Below, piece by piece: positions 63,261 to 64,000 of a stretch of DNA of 64,000 nt (within the stretch, counting starts at the first letter, position 1; each line of letters opens with the position of its first letter). The notes beneath the pieces were generated by a model. That model ran no database searches. It saw nothing but the letters and a program-made list of their open reading frames with translations, and was not told the origin of the DNA. Source of the DNA: Nibribacter koreensis (GTDB lineage: Bacteria; Bacteroidota; Bacteroidia; Cytophagales; Hymenobacteraceae); the NCBI RefSeq assembly GCF_039541795.1, contig NZ_BAABGX010000001.1, positions 744,001 to 808,000 of the forward strand, given 5' to 3'. The translations under genes were made by a program, and so were the position numbers.

Positions 63261-64000
63261 ATGGCATCTAAGAACATTACCTTCGACATCGAAGCCCGTA
63301 ACAAAATTAAAAAAGGCGTTGACACCTTGGCCAACGCAGTAAAAGTGACCTTGGGCCCTAAAGGCCGCAACGTGATCATTGACAAGAAATTTGGCGCGCC
63401 TAGCATCACCAAAGACGGTGTGACAGTTGCCAAAGAAATTGAATTGAAAGACGCCGTTGAGAACATGGGTGCTCAGTTGGTGAAAGAAGTAGCCTCTAAA
63501 ACCGCCGACATGGCTGGTGACGGTACTACTACTGCCACCGTATTAGCCCAGGCCATCTACACGGCCGGTTCTAAGAACGTAGCCGCTGGTGCCAACCCAA
63601 TGGACCTGAAGCGCGGTATTGACAAAGCCGTTGCTAAAGTGGTTGCTAACCTGAAGGAGCAGTCTAAGAAGATTGAAAACTCTTCTGAAATTGCCCAAGT
63701 AGGTACTATCTCTGCCAATAATGACGTGGAAATCGGGCAGATGATTGCCGATGCCATGGACAAAGTGGGTAAAGACGGTGTGATCACGGTTGAGGAAGCC
63801 AAAGGTACTGAGACCGAGGTGAAGACTGTAGAAGGTATGCAGTTTGACCGCGGTTACCTGTCTCCTTACTTCGTGACCAACCCAGAGAAAATGGAAGCTG
63901 AGTTTGAGAACGCTTACATTTTGATCTATGACAAGAAGGTGTCTACCATGAAAGAATTGCTTCCTGTATTGGAGCAAGTGGTTCAGACGGGTAAAGCCTT
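63261..64000 (+). CDS. groEL: Chaperonin GroEL, 3' truncated by window edge
   Basis: The first 246 codons are present from the ATG at 63261 and run open to the window edge. The equatorial domain shows MASKNITFDIEARNKIKKGV, VTLGPKGRNVIIDKKFGAP and the ATP-binding DGTTTATVLAQAI. Intermediate and apical domain sequence follows (GKDGVITVEEAKG, GMQFDRGYLSPYFVT). Together with groES it forms the ATP-driven folding cage in the cytoplasm. Confidence 0.98.
   Translation, partial: MASKNITFDIEARNKIKKGVDTLANAVKVTLGPKGRNVIIDKKFGAPSITKDGVTVAKEIELKDAVENMGAQLVKEVASKTADMAGDGTTTATVLAQAIYTAGSKNVAAGANPMDLKRGIDKAVAKVVANLKEQSKKIENSSEIAQVGTISANNDVEIGQMIADAMDKVGKDGVITVEEAKGTETEVKTVEGMQFDRGYLSPYFVTNPEKMEAEFENAYILIYDKKVSTMKELLPVLEQVVQTGKA

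Noticed and set aside
1..64000. tRNA, rRNA, insertion sequence or prophage
   Set aside because: None recognised on either strand by inspection. A tRNAscan-type search would be needed to exclude tRNA genes fully.

Overview
The window looks like chromosomal DNA from the phylum Bacteroidota, most likely a Cytophagales member of the Hymenobacteraceae (Rufibacter or Nibribacter type). That genus-level placement is inference from protein style and has not been checked by a database search. Supporting signs are the long, insert-containing IspG, a type III glutamine synthetase, carboxypeptidase-regulatory-domain outer-membrane beta-barrel receptors, a Bacteroidota-type putative porin, LptE and OmpH lipoproteins, and several promoters with the Bacteroidota -7 box TAnnTTTG. 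Base composition is near 50% GC, with two conspicuously AT-rich genes at 10904-12343 and 27727-28794. I see no rRNA, tRNA, CRISPR array, transposase or prophage.

Layout. 1-5.0 kb: a cut-off class IV PLP enzyme, a peptidase M19 lipoprotein, then cupin, LysR regulator and threonine synthase on the minus strand. 5.3-7.5 kb: the convergent NAD-salvage pair pncB/pncA. 7.5-13.2 kb: GNAT, Na+/H+ antiporter, MFS carrier, an AT-rich orphan P-loop ATPase, and thyA. 13.4-20 kb: a DUF885 lipoprotein, a 957-bp gene-free island packed with inverted repeats, a coiled-coil membrane protein with a zinc-ribbon partner, an SF1 helicase and a SlyD-like FKBP. 20-31 kb: ACP phosphodiesterase, PPOX-fold protein, CrtA-like protein, leuS, a TonB-like protein, small membrane proteins, an AT-rich acyltransferase, and ispG. 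31-40 kb: glutamine synthetase, LTA-synthase-like sulfatase, mtaB, an autoregulated-looking membrane protein/Xre pair, and a bile-acid-symporter-like carrier. 40-46 kb: two tandem paralogous outer-membrane receptors with a previously uncalled 51-residue ORF between them, and OmpH. 46-55 kb: PLDc_N protein, ABC permease, a secreted protein of unclear function, miaE, porin and lpxK, then Nif3 and a zinc-ribbon coiled coil. 55-64 kb: pabB, miaB, a sigma-54 activator, lptE, an acidic TPR-like protein, secG, groES and the 5' part of groEL.

How genes fit together. pabB (55 kb) and the class IV enzyme at the left edge could both serve folate synthesis, next to thyA as a folate user. miaB, miaE and mtaB all modify tRNA position 37. 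lptE and lpxK serve LPS, and porin, receptors, TonB and OmpH serve the outer membrane. groES has a strong sigma-54-type promoter match, and a sigma-54 activator gene lies 3.4 kb upstream.

The most striking feature is not a gene. A 38-bp, loop-free palindrome (arm CGTTTTTGGCCTGTTTTCC) occurs 24 times in 64 kb. Most copies are in intergenic DNA close to gene 3' ends, and three are inside open reading frames without breaking them. Several copies are flanked by inverted arrays of degenerate 7- or 8-bp tandem units, so that whole intergenic regions fold as nested palindromes. The other leading candidates for something new are the AT-rich orphan ATPase, the 51-residue membrane ORF with its shared operator-like element, and the sigma-54-type groES control region.
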